From Chlamydiota bacterium (lineage in GTDB: Bacteria > Chlamydiota > Chlamydiia > Chlamydiales > Rhabdochlamydiaceae), in NCBI GenBank assembly GCA_013041585.1, contig JABEVM010000107.1:1-7420 (forward strand): DNA of 7,420 bases. The letters run 5' to 3'. Positions 1 to 6,598 of this stretch are shown in pieces. Position 1 is the first letter of the stretch, and every line of letters starts with the position of its first letter. Below the pieces are notes generated by a model that did no database searches, was not told the DNA's origin, and saw only the letters and a program-made list of their open reading frames with translations. The position numbers and the translations under genes were made by a program.

Positions 1-2
1 AA

Positions 3-2693
3 ATAGAAGTTGAGTCCGCTGCTATAGAAGAGTCAGCTCCAATACAAGCCAAAGAATCATTTACTCTTGCGCTCAATGAGTATCTTACCAACTATTGTCA
101 AAGTCCATGGCTTAAAAACTTTCCTCTGATCACCATTTTCCAAATACATATTGCATCTTGTTTTAGACTTCTCTTTTTTGACAAACGCATACCCTATGCC
201 AAGCAAACAGAATTTCGTCTAGATCTTGCAAAAGAACTCTATAAACTCGCAAAAGATCAATCGATTGGAAGGGTTCTTTTAGATCTTCTTGAAAAGCTGA
301 AGGCCACGCTAGAAAGTTGCATACAAACCCATTCTGGCTCAAATAAGGAGAAAAAAGAAGCAAGAAAAGAGGTTGAAAAAATGGAAAAACTTTATCAACT
401 CTTTCAAGAACAATCTCTTTTAGAACATCTACAAAACACCCCTTCGTACTATCAAAATAATACGGAAATTTCTAGAGATGCTATCCAATTCAAAAGGACA
501 AGGCTCTATTATTATCTTATTCAAGCCAATGTGATGTTCTTAACGAATTCCCATGTAAGACAAACGATCAAAGCCGTTCATACAATTTTGGAAAGTGGAG
601 GAGTTCGAGAGGAATATACCCATGAACTTCTTATAGAAGCTGAGCAATCTTCAGAACCCTTGGCACTTCCAACTCCCCTTCTTAGAATTGATCAATCCGT
701 ACTTCTTTACGATTTTTTATTCCATCTCCAAGAAAAGTTAACTGATGCACGCACTCATTTTTTCAGGGAAAATCAAATACATGGATTACTAGTCCTCGAT
801 CAAATACTTGAAGGGAAAATAAAGTCTTTTCTTGACATGAGCTATTCTGACGATGTCAAAGAGATCGAACAGGTACAAAACACCTTCGGGAAAAAGCTCG
901 AAGAAGTATTTACCCTCCTCAAAATGCTTCACAAATTTTATTCTGAAGAAGTTTTTTCTTTTCAGAATATCCTTTCAGAATTAAGCGAATATCTCCTTTT
1001 TTTAGCAAACATGAGCGAGCAAGATATTACCGAGATCTTTGAAGATCCCTCTCAAGAAAGATTTACAATGAAGATCAGAGAAAAACTCGTATCGAAAAAG
1101 GCATTGAATCAGGCAAATCCTCGAATGCAAAATGAAATGATCAAAACATTACAAGAAAAAAGCCCTCTTTTTTTTCAATATTTTTTCTCATATAAAGCAA
1201 GCGGAAATAAATTGTCCGAAATTCGTCTCTCTTACCTTGCACTTTGCGAAGGTTTCTTTCATTCTCTCAATCTTACAGATCATAGATTTACTTTCTTTCC
1301 TGAGCTTTACCGTGTAAACTCATCCTCTTCTCAGGAGGAGATAGCTGAACCACCTGCTGCAACAAAAGCTAAAGAAAATCAAGTTGTCTCTTGTAAAGAG
1401 TTTATCCCTGCTAAAGAGCTTACTTCACTGCAAACAGCTCTTGAAGCAAAGCTCCTTACAATTCAGGAATCAGCAACGGCTTACCATGTTCGCAATTCTA
1501 TCCAAAATACATTGCAACATCTCAGGGCCGTCTTCGTTGGAATGCATCGATTTTGCGATGGTTCAAAATCACTTACTAAAGCTCAAGTATTCACCTTGTT
1601 TGCTTCGTTGGTCTGTCATGAGCATTTGATTGCGGAGCAAATGCTATCTGCTTTAGCCTCTCATGAAACCAATTGTTCATCAGAGGAACAGTTTGCTTTA
1701 TTTCGCTCTCATGATCTTTCGCTCATTTCTGAAAAATGTCCAAAATCTCATAAAGCTTTGATGCAAAACGAGTGGAATCCTTTTCTACGGTTTGTCAATC
1801 AAGCTGATATTATACTTAGAAGGGTTGAACAGTTTACTCATAGCGAAGACAAAAATTCCTCACTAAAAACGTTTTTCTCTCAGCTTTATTTATGGAGGGC
1901 GGATCAGATAGAAATGGCCCCTTCTGAAATTCAAGAGAAGATCTCATTCTACTTTAATGGGGTTGTATCTTTTTTACAGCGAATGCCAAGCTATTTCTAC
2001 CCAACCAGTAAAGAAAAAAATGTCTCTTCTCCTGAATTTGGCCCATTTATACTTAGAGGACCCCTTGCTGAAACACTCCAACCTTCTCCTCATACAAATC
2101 TACAAGAAACAAGAAACAAAATTGCTGGAATAACTGAAAAATTCCAAGGCAATTTTGTGATTCAAAAATTAGCCAATAATCTTCTACAAAACCTTCTTAT
2201 TCGTCTGCAAAGTCAACTCAGATTTCTGGAAGAAGGCATTCTTGCCGAAAGTTGGAGTAACCTTTCTGAATCTCTAAAACTTACCCATATCACTTTAGAA
2301 CATTTTTTCCTTCTTTGCATTTCCATCAAACAAGGGATGATCTCAAACAAAACAAATCACGATCTAACTAAGCTCCTTGAACTGCTGAGCTACACAGAAA
2401 CTGACTTTGCTTCAGAAGAATGGGCTTTTGTGCAAGAAACAAAAGGGATTTTGAAAGCATCGAGATACCCTTTTACCGACTTCGTTTCGATACCTAAAGA
2501 ATTTAAAGAGGTATCGAGGATTGCGATTTCCCTTTCTTTCCAGGAAGGCGAAGTAGAATCGGCTACTCCTGCTGAGGATTTTACCCCTTCAAAAACCAAA
2601 ATAAAGTTCGAAAAGGTCCAAACGCATATCTATAAGAACATCCGAATGATGGAGCAAATTATAGAAAAACTCGCAGATGGTCTTTTTTCTTAA
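3..2693 (+). CDS. Large helical protein of unknown function, 5'-partial
   Basis: I do not recognise this protein. The frame is open from position 3 without a stop to TAA at 2691-2693, giving at least 896 residues, so the true start lies left of the window. An ATG at 381 with GAGG at 369-372 could look like a start, but the 126 codons before it read as normal protein in the same style (Leu-, Lys- and Glu-rich helices), so I treat that Met as internal. The visible part is almost entirely predicted helix, with no signal peptide, no convincing membrane segment and no nucleotide-binding or catalytic motif. Low-complexity linkers split it: a Lys/Glu-rich stretch just before the 381 Met, a Ser/Glu/Pro/Ala stretch near 1320-1380 and a Pro/Ser-rich stretch near 1990-2100. 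The segments between linkers may be degenerate copies of one helical unit. It precedes recO on the same strand with a 61-base gap. Coding is secure; function is unknown. Confidence 0.85.
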   Translation: MEVESAAIEESAPIQAKESFTLALNEYLTNYCQSPWLKNFPLITIFQIHIASCFRLLFFDKRIPYAKQTEFRLDLAKELYKLAKDQSIGRVLLDLLEKLKATLESCIQTHSGSNKEKKEARKEVEKMEKLYQLFQEQSLLEHLQNTPSYYQNNTEISRDAIQFKRTRLYYYLIQANVMFLTNSHVRQTIKAVHTILESGGVREEYTHELLIEAEQSSEPLALPTPLLRIDQSVLLYDFLFHLQEKLTDARTHFFRENQIHGLLVLDQILEGKIKSFLDMSYSDDVKEIEQVQNTFGKKLEEVFTLLKMLHKFYSEEVFSFQNILSELSEYLLFLANMSEQDITEIFEDPSQERFTMKIREKLVSKKALNQANPRMQNEMIKTLQEKSPLFFQYFFSYKASGNKLSEIRLSYLALCEGFFHSLNLTDHRFTFFPELYRVNSSSSQEEIAEPPAATKAKENQVVSCKEFIPAKELTSLQTALEAKLLTIQESATAYHVRNSIQNTLQHLRAVFVGMHRFCDGSKSLTKAQVFTLFASLVCHEHLIAEQMLSALASHETNCSSEEQFALFRSHDLSLISEKCPKSHKALMQNEWNPFLRFVNQADIILRRVEQFTHSEDKNSSLKTFFSQLYLWRADQIEMAPSEIQEKISFYFNGVVSFLQRMPSYFYPTSKEKNVSSPEFGPFILRGPLAETLQPSPHTNLQETRNKIAGITEKFQGNFVIQKLANNLLQNLLIRLQSQLRFLEEGILAESWSNLSESLKLTHITLEHFFLLCISIKQGMISNKTNHDLTKLLELLSYTETDFASEEWAFVQETKGILKASRYPFTDFVSIPKEFKEVSRIAISLSFQEGEVESATPAEDFTPSKTKIKFEKVQTHIYKNIRMMEQIIEKLADGLFS

Positions 2694-2703
2694 AAGGAAA
2701 GAG

Positions 2704-2741
2704 CCTCTATCTTGATTATCTACCCTATGATATGGTAGAGG
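2704..2741 (+). promoter_or_regulatory. Hairpin covering the recO ribosome-binding site
   Basis: CCTCTATC (2704-2711) can pair with GGTAGAGG (2734-2741) as eight base pairs including one G-U. Inside it, TATC (2717-2720) pairs with GATA (2729-2732) around an 8-base loop. The right arm contains AGAGG (2737-2741), the only Shine-Dalgarno-like sequence before the recO ATG, set 13 bases from it, which is long. If formed, the hairpin would hide the ribosome-binding site. No T-run follows, so it is not an intrinsic terminator. The pairing is seen in the sequence; the regulatory role is inference. Confidence 0.4.
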
Positions 2742-2754
2742 AAAAAGTCTATCT

Positions 2755-3435
2755 ATGAAAGAAGAGCAGTGTGAAGGTATAGTCCTACGCAGCATCGAAT
2801 ATAAAGAGAAGGAGCGCATCCTTACCCTTTTTACAAAAGAGAAGGGGGTACTTAGCTGTATTGTAAAAGGCATTTCTCAGAAAAAATACCACTTACTTGC
2901 CCAGACCTCCCTCTTTTGCCAATCTGAATTTACACTGCGGAAAAACAACTCTGATCTTTACTTCTTTATTGAAGCCAAAATCATTGAAGAGCATCTCTTT
3001 CTTAGAACAGAATATAATCATTTACGTATGGCAGGAGAATTTGCAAAGGCGATTTCTCTTTCTCAACTTCCTGGTAAGTCTTCTCCTTTACTCTATGCTC
3101 TTCTCCTCTCTTTTATGAAACAAATCCCTAGCTTCCCCAACCCCTATCCCTTGATTTCTAGTTACTATCTAAAAATACTGCACCACGAAGGTTTGCAAGT
3201 AGGGCAAAAAAGCTGCTCAGTCTGTGAGATGCAACCCGCACTTTTTCTATATAAGGGAGAAAACTTTTGTAAATACCATACCCATTCCTCCTCTCACTAT
3301 TTTTCACAAGAAGAATGGGATCTTATAGAAAAACTTTCAATGACAAGACAATATGAAGCATTAAAGATGCTCGATATCTCAGAAACGTTGCAAAAAAAAA
3401 TTGAAGATTACTTTAAAGATATGATGCAAGGATAG
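2755..3435 (+). CDS. recO: DNA repair protein RecO
   Basis: RecO is the mediator of the RecFOR pathway: it binds single-stranded DNA and RecR and helps load RecA at gaps and stalled forks in the cytoplasm. The 226-residue length is usual for the family. Residues 1 to about 78 match the N-terminal OB-fold pattern (E-x-IVLRS near the start, the ERILTLFT strand, then KGVLSCIVKGI). The remainder is the helical domain with a zinc-site pattern C154-x2-C157-x14-C172-x2-H175, the layout found in zinc-binding RecO proteins and absent from E. coli RecO. The ATG at 2755 gives the expected N-terminus; its Shine-Dalgarno AGAGG is weakly placed and lies in a hairpin. The gene follows the large unknown gene by 61 bases on the same strand and may be read with it. 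The stop lies 7 bases from the 3' end of an opposing tRNA gene, with no evident terminator between them. Confidence 0.93.
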   Translation: MKEEQCEGIVLRSIEYKEKERILTLFTKEKGVLSCIVKGISQKKYHLLAQTSLFCQSEFTLRKNNSDLYFFIEAKIIEEHLFLRTEYNHLRMAGEFAKAISLSQLPGKSSPLLYALLLSFMKQIPSFPNPYPLISSYYLKILHHEGLQVGQKSCSVCEMQPALFLYKGENFCKYHTHSSSHYFSQEEWDLIEKLSMTRQYEALKMLDISETLQKKIEDYFKDMMQG

Positions 3436-3442
3436 ATAGAAT

Positions 3443-3524
3443 TGCGGAAAGGGGGACTTGAACCCCCACGGGAAACCCCACTACCACCTCAAAGTAGCGC
3501 GTATACCAATTCCGCCATTTCCGC
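3443..3524 (-). tRNA. tRNA-Leu (anticodon GAG)
   Basis: Read on the minus strand, an 82-base class II cloverleaf folds cleanly. The acceptor stem is GCGGAAA with TTTCCGC and an A discriminator at 3443. A D arm with GG-containing loop is followed by an anticodon stem CTACT/GGTAG closing loop TTGAGGT. The T arm is GGGGG-TTCAAGT-CCCCC. The anticodon GAG (complement at 3488-3490) reads the CUC and CUU leucine codons. A long variable arm (TGGG/CCC pairing) is typical of tRNA-Leu. The 3' CCA is not encoded and must be added by tRNA nucleotidyltransferase. It lies opposite to recO and the DUF155 operon, between them. Confidence 0.97.
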
Positions 3525-3548
3525 AAAAAAGGTAGCACTATGCTATCC
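3525..3548 (-). terminator. Hairpin plus T6 just upstream of tRNA-Leu
   Basis: On the minus strand, TAGCA and TGCTA pair around a 3-base loop (arms at 3541-3545 and 3533-3537). Two more G-C pairs form with one bulged A, and six T residues (3525-3530) follow, ending at the first base of the tRNA. This has the form of a short intrinsic terminator for minus-strand transcription. No minus-strand gene lies upstream that needs one, so it would only stop antisense RNA from the DUF155 operon region. The stem is short, and the same bases can be read as the tRNA promoter. Confidence 0.3.
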
Positions 3549-3569
3549 TCCCAGGGTAAATCTTCGCAA
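3540..3569 (-). promoter_or_regulatory. Possible promoter of tRNA-Leu
   Basis: On the minus strand, TTGCGA (complement of 3564-3569, 4 of 6 to TTGACA) is followed after 18 bases by TAGCAT (complement of 3540-3545, 4 of 6 to TATAAT). Transcription would start near 3532-3534 and leave a leader of about 8-10 bases before the mature tRNA end, a usual layout. The matches are modest and the -10 overlaps a hairpin that has another possible reading. Confidence 0.35.
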
Positions 3570-3595
3570 GAAAAAATAATGAAAAAAAGGGAAGT

Positions 3596-3623
3596 TTGTT
3601 TTTAATTGCCGATCGGATAGACT
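3596..3623 (+). promoter_or_regulatory. Possible promoter of the DUF155-yidD-SET operon
   Basis: TTGTTT (3596-3601, 3 of 6 to TTGACA), a 16-base spacer and TAGACT (3618-3623, 4 of 6 to TATAAT) lie on the + strand. The start point would be near 3630, about 23 bases before the ATG at 3653. The match is weak. Its position agrees with translation from 3653 rather than from the earlier TTG at 3596. Confidence 0.25.
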
Positions 3624-3652
3624 GGAGTTTCAATAATTTCATATATTTTTTT

Positions 3653-4447
3653 ATGCGCTGCACAGGCTATTGCACGGCAACCTCATATGACATCATCGAA
3701 CTTTTTCAATTTCTACATAATAAAGGAAAAGCTCAGATATATCGTGATGTCATCCATTTTCAAATCAAAGAAGATAAACGCACTGTAGGCGATGTATTTT
3801 ATTTTTCTTACGGAACTTTTATTTGCTGGGGTTTCTCCGAAAAGGAAGAAGAATCTCTTTTACATGAAGTAAAAGCTTTTGAAAAACAGCCATTCCCTAG
3901 GGCAGAGATCGACGAGTTCACCTTCTCTTATGGAGATGCGATGAAGATCAGCGAGGATATGATCACCCTCCAAAATAAAAATATTTTGACAAAGCTTGCT
4001 ATATCATATGGAATCGCACAATCAGTAAGACTTACCATTTTCGAAGAGAAAATTCAAAGGACCATCGACCATACCCGAAAACTTCCAAATGACTTAGCAA
4101 AAAAAGGGAAAATCACACTTTCAAGAAAAGACATCTCTCGCAAAATGGGAGAGCTATTCATCGAAAGAACTTCGATCAACCTTCATACGGAAATTTTAGA
4201 TACTCCTGAATTCTTCTGGGATCACCCTGAATTTGAAGCATTTTATAGACGCACAACACACTACCTCGATGTTACAAAACGAGTTGATGCGCTCAATAAA
4301 AGACTGAATGTTATCCATGAACTTTTTGAAATTCTCTCTGGAGAGCTCAATCATCAACATTCCGCAAGGCTTGAGCTTACTATTATCTGCCTCATCGTCA
4401 TTGAAGTAGTCATTGCACTGCTCAAAGACATATTTCATCTTATATGA
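3653..4447 (+). CDS. DUF155 / RMND1 (Rmd1-Sif2) family membrane protein
   Basis: The protein belongs to the DUF155 family that includes yeast Rmd1 and human RMND1; the mitochondrial member supports translation of membrane proteins, while the bacterial role is not established. Numbering from the ATG at 3653 (264 residues, near the usual bacterial length), the family's N-terminal AYCTA-like motif is GYCTATSYDI at 4-13. The central LAISYGIAQSVRL lies near 115-127. The signature LDTPEFFWDHPEFEAFYR lies at 182-199 and is followed by a helix with ALNKRLNVIHELFEIL. A single C-terminal membrane helix (about 243-261) tail-anchors it, leaving the bulk in the cytoplasm. The frame can start at a TTG at 3596 (283 residues), but the family normally begins just before the YCTA motif, so I prefer 3653, although no Shine-Dalgarno precedes it. 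Its stop overlaps the yidD start by four bases (ATGA), implying translational coupling. Confidence 0.88.
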   Translation: MRCTGYCTATSYDIIELFQFLHNKGKAQIYRDVIHFQIKEDKRTVGDVFYFSYGTFICWGFSEKEEESLLHEVKAFEKQPFPRAEIDEFTFSYGDAMKISEDMITLQNKNILTKLAISYGIAQSVRLTIFEEKIQRTIDHTRKLPNDLAKKGKITLSRKDISRKMGELFIERTSINLHTEILDTPEFFWDHPEFEAFYRRTTHYLDVTKRVDALNKRLNVIHELFEILSGELNHQHSARLELTIICLIVIEVVIALLKDIFHLI

Positions 4448-4653
4448 AAAAAATCTTCGTATTTATCATTACCCTCTATCAATGGCTTATCAGTCCTCTA
4501 CTCGGAAATTGCTGTAGATTTTATCCTACTTGTTCTGAATACTGCAAAGAAGCGATCCAAAAACATGGTATCCTCCGCGGCATGTGGATGGGAAGCAAAA
4601 GAATATGTAAATGTCAGCCCTGGCATCCAGGAGGCATTGACGAGGTTCCATAA
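4444..4653 (+). CDS. yidD: YidD, membrane protein insertion efficiency factor
   Basis: YidD is a small protein of the inner membrane's cytoplasmic face that assists insertion of proteins through the YidC/Sec route. The 69-residue product carries the whole family pattern: an amphipathic or hydrophobic N-terminus (3-20) with YQWLISPLLG, then CCRFYPTCSEY (23-33), EAIQKHG (37-42, ending at the HG), R53 and C57-x-P, and the terminal GGIDEVP. Conserved cysteines are at 23 or 24, 30, 34, 55 and 57. It ends at the DEVP motif without the longer tail of E. coli YidD, as in many short family members. In many bacteria yidD sits in the rpmH-rnpA-yidC cluster. Here it is coupled to a DUF155 gene by an ATGA overlap, and a SET gene follows 11 bases downstream. 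Confidence 0.96.
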   Translation: MKKIFVFIITLYQWLISPLLGNCCRFYPTCSEYCKEAIQKHGILRGMWMGSKRICKCQPWHPGGIDEVP

Positions 4654-4654
4654 T

Positions 4655-4658
4655 AGGA
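4655..4658 (+). promoter_or_regulatory. Shine-Dalgarno of the SET gene
   Basis: AGGA at 4655-4658, immediately after the yidD stop, is placed 6 bases before the ATG at 4665. It is one of the better-placed ribosome-binding sites in the window and supports both the chosen start and translation of the SET gene from the yidD message. Confidence 0.6.
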
Positions 4659-4664
4659 TCTTGC

Positions 4665-5303
4665 ATGGTAGATAAAAGAAAAATACCTAAGCACTGGCCA
4701 AAAGGCTTTTCTTATGCGAAGGAATCGACAATTCACCAGCTGCATCCTTCTTTACGTCCAATTTACCTCTTTTCAGAAAATCCAGATGATGCTCATAGAA
4801 TTTCTCATGTTGTAGAAAATAAATGTGTCCATCCCGATATAGAAATACTACCCATTACAAAAGACCTAAAATATCTCGGCCCCAATCCTCATCCCTTAGT
4901 AGATTGCAAAACAAAAAGAGACCATATCCAGCGCGGTGTTTTTGCAACAAAAAAAATCCCTTCAGGAACAGAGCTGGGAGAATATGTTGGAGAAATGTAT
5001 TTTCATTCTTCTAAAAAATCTTTAGAAGAAGCGATCCTAAAACAATTCCCTTCCGAATATTCTTGGATTGCTAAAAAAAGAGATTTTTTTGTACTGATCG
5101 ATTCGAAAAACATAGCCAATGAACTCGCTTTTATCAATGACTTTCGCGGACTTAAACCCTCTTCTAATGTAAAAGCAGAATGGATTGTCCACAGAGGCTC
5201 TTTCTACTACGGATATATCACAACTTGTGACACTGAGCCAGGAGAAGAGCTCCTCACTGATTACGGAGAAGAATACTGGCTCGCTTTTAACAAAGCGCGG
5301 TAG
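4665..5303 (+). CDS. SET-domain protein, probable lysine methyltransferase
   Basis: SET proteins transfer methyl groups from S-adenosylmethionine to protein lysines. Chlamydial SET proteins have been described as acting on host histones or on the bacterium's own histone-like proteins. In this 212-residue protein the SET core spans about 85-207. It starts with RGVFATKKIPSGTELGEYVGE (90-110, cofactor-side strand). IANELAFINDFRG (150-162) holds the place of the usual R/xFINHSC motif, and N158 is kept while the His is Asp159. GEELLTDYGEEYW (193-205) contains the expected catalytic-site Tyr200. No Cys-rich post-SET zinc site is present. Residues 1-84 form an unassigned N-terminal region with Cys54 and Cys81. 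No signal peptide or membrane helix is seen; any secretion by a type III system cannot be judged from sequence. It is the last gene of the DUF155-yidD operon and ends 5 bases from the opposing LysM gene. The family is clear; target and site of action are unknown. Confidence 0.88.
   Translation: MVDKRKIPKHWPKGFSYAKESTIHQLHPSLRPIYLFSENPDDAHRISHVVENKCVHPDIEILPITKDLKYLGPNPHPLVDCKTKRDHIQRGVFATKKIPSGTELGEYVGEMYFHSSKKSLEEAILKQFPSEYSWIAKKRDFFVLIDSKNIANELAFINDFRGLKPSSNVKAEWIVHRGSFYYGYITTCDTEPGEELLTDYGEEYWLAFNKAR
5282..5297. repeat. Perfect 6-bp hairpin at the convergent gene ends
   Basis: CGCTTT (5282-5287) and AAAGCG (5292-5297) form a perfect stem around the loop TAAC, inside the last codons of the SET gene. 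It lies 12 bases beyond the LysM gene stop on the other strand. No T-run follows on either strand, so it is not a classical intrinsic terminator, but it could mark or protect the 3' ends of both messages. Confidence 0.45.
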
Positions 5304-5308
5304 AAAAT

Positions 5309-6586
5309 TCACTGAGGAATTTCCAGCTCTTTTCCAACACGTAGTTTTTCAGACTCTAAATGATTTATTTTCATTAAAGCCTCAACGCTCACTTTGTATT
5401 TTTTCGCAATTTTCCAAAGGCTGTCACCTTGCTGGATTACATGGACTTTCTTTTTCACAGTCTTCTTAGCAGTTTTTTCTGGAGCAGGAATTGGAGCTGG
5501 GGGAGAAGCTGCTAATACGATCTTCTCTGGAAGAGTTTCTATCTTTGAAAGAGCCTCTTCGGGAATAAACTTTTGAAGAGCTAGCCTATGGTCATAAGGC
5601 TCTTGTATGGGCTCGCCGCAAAAATCATAGAGTTTTTTAGCCGCTTTTTTCCATACCATATCAGACCTTGCGCTAATGAGGAGATCTTTCGCAAATTTTT
5701 CCGCTTCTACACTCTTTTCTTGAGTTAGATCTAATAGGGTCATGACATCTTCATCATCTAGTTTCTTTTCAGCAAACTCTCTATCTGTCTGAATAAGTAG
5801 CATGGCTGCAATTTTCGATCTTTTTTTAAGGAAATCCAAAAGAAAAAATCTTCTTCTGGATACGGAAAAATCTTGGGCTTCCTTCTGCTGTTCAAAAAAA
5901 GATTGCAACATAGACCAATCAAACTCCGCCACCATCTCGACTAGAAGCTGCTTATCTATACGAAGTTCTGAATGAGAGAATAAATTCAAAACTGAGTAAA
6001 ACTCCGGGGTTAAATAAAATGCTTCAAGAAGGGTAGGATCTCTAGGAATTCTCGTTCGTTGGATTTCGTAAAAAATTCCTTGACTAGTCAAAGGCCATTT
6101 CTCTGTTTTTGCGAACTTGACCACTGCTTGATATTGAAACTCCGCAAGGGCCGGAAAAATAGCGATCTCTATTTCCTTCTGCCCATTTTCCGTCTTAACC
6201 CTTGCCATTCTCTTTTGCTGCGCGGGGGCGCCAAGAGCCTTTTCAAGATGAAAATGATGAAATGCCACTAAGCAAGCCAGAGCCAAATCTCTTTTTGTAT
6301 ACCCTTCTTCAACATGCTGCTTATTTAGGAGAAGAGTGACAAGCTCAGGATAAGATAGCCCGCTATAAAAGGTAAGAAGATCGCTATTTTTTAAGGAAAA
6401 TTCATCTTTCCCCTCCCCCCATGCAGCCTGGCGATCTGAAAAATCTGTTATAGAGGTGCTATCTTTCCAGACAAAATAGCCAAAAGTGATCAAAAACCCG
6501 ATGTTTAGCGTCACGCTGACTATCAAAGTTTGTATGAGCCATTTCGTCTTTTTAACCCAATGTATATCTTTAGAAGGTGCGTCCAT
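5309..6586 (-). CDS. Membrane-anchored protein with C-terminal LysM domain
   Basis: This 425-residue protein has three visible parts. Residues 1-16 are short and basic (K12, K13, K15). Residues about 17-40 form one hydrophobic helix without a cleavage site, so by the positive-inside rule it is a signal anchor with the C-terminus outside the inner membrane. Residues about 60-355 are a helical region I cannot assign to a family. After a Pro/Ala/Lys-rich linker (362-380) comes one LysM domain (381-425), with the typical IQQGDSLWKIAKKYKVSVEALMKIN core at 384-408 and a closing LRVGKELEIP. LysM binds N-acetylglucosamine-containing glycans, so binding peptidoglycan in the periplasm is the likely role. 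In chlamydiae this would be the small amount of septal or wall peptidoglycan. The ATG at 6586 has no clear Shine-Dalgarno. It is transcribed away from pheT and towards the SET gene. The middle domain's job is unknown. Confidence 0.9.
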   Translation of the reverse strand: MDAPSKDIHWVKKTKWLIQTLIVSVTLNIGFLITFGYFVWKDSTSITDFSDRQAAWGEGKDEFSLKNSDLLTFYSGLSYPELVTLLLNKQHVEEGYTKRDLALACLVAFHHFHLEKALGAPAQQKRMARVKTENGQKEIEIAIFPALAEFQYQAVVKFAKTEKWPLTSQGIFYEIQRTRIPRDPTLLEAFYLTPEFYSVLNLFSHSELRIDKQLLVEMVAEFDWSMLQSFFEQQKEAQDFSVSRRRFFLLDFLKKRSKIAAMLLIQTDREFAEKKLDDEDVMTLLDLTQEKSVEAEKFAKDLLISARSDMVWKKAAKKLYDFCGEPIQEPYDHRLALQKFIPEEALSKIETLPEKIVLAASPPAPIPAPEKTAKKTVKKKVHVIQQGDSLWKIAKKYKVSVEALMKINHLESEKLRVGKELEIPQ

Positions 6587-6598
6587 AAAAATTAGCTT

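Noticed and set aside
163..363. Minus-strand frame of 66 codons opposite the left end
   Set aside because: It lies wholly opposite the open frame of the large unknown gene, has no promoter or ribosome-binding site and resembles no protein; it is a shadow frame.
2703..2731. TATGAT at 2726-2731 as a recO promoter
   Set aside because: The -10 match is good, but there is no -35 box at a proper distance, and TTGATT at 2712 is only 8 bases away. The start would leave a leader of about 17 bases.
3391..3420. Run of nine T on the minus strand as a terminator for tRNA-Leu
   Set aside because: The sequence before it contains direct repeats of AAGAT and a loop-less CTTTAAAG rather than a stem-loop. The A-run is explained by lysine codons in recO.
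5311..5335. Weak GAG...CTC pairing followed by TTTT as a + strand terminator after the SET gene
   Set aside because: Only three to four pairs can form and the bases code for the end of the LysM protein.
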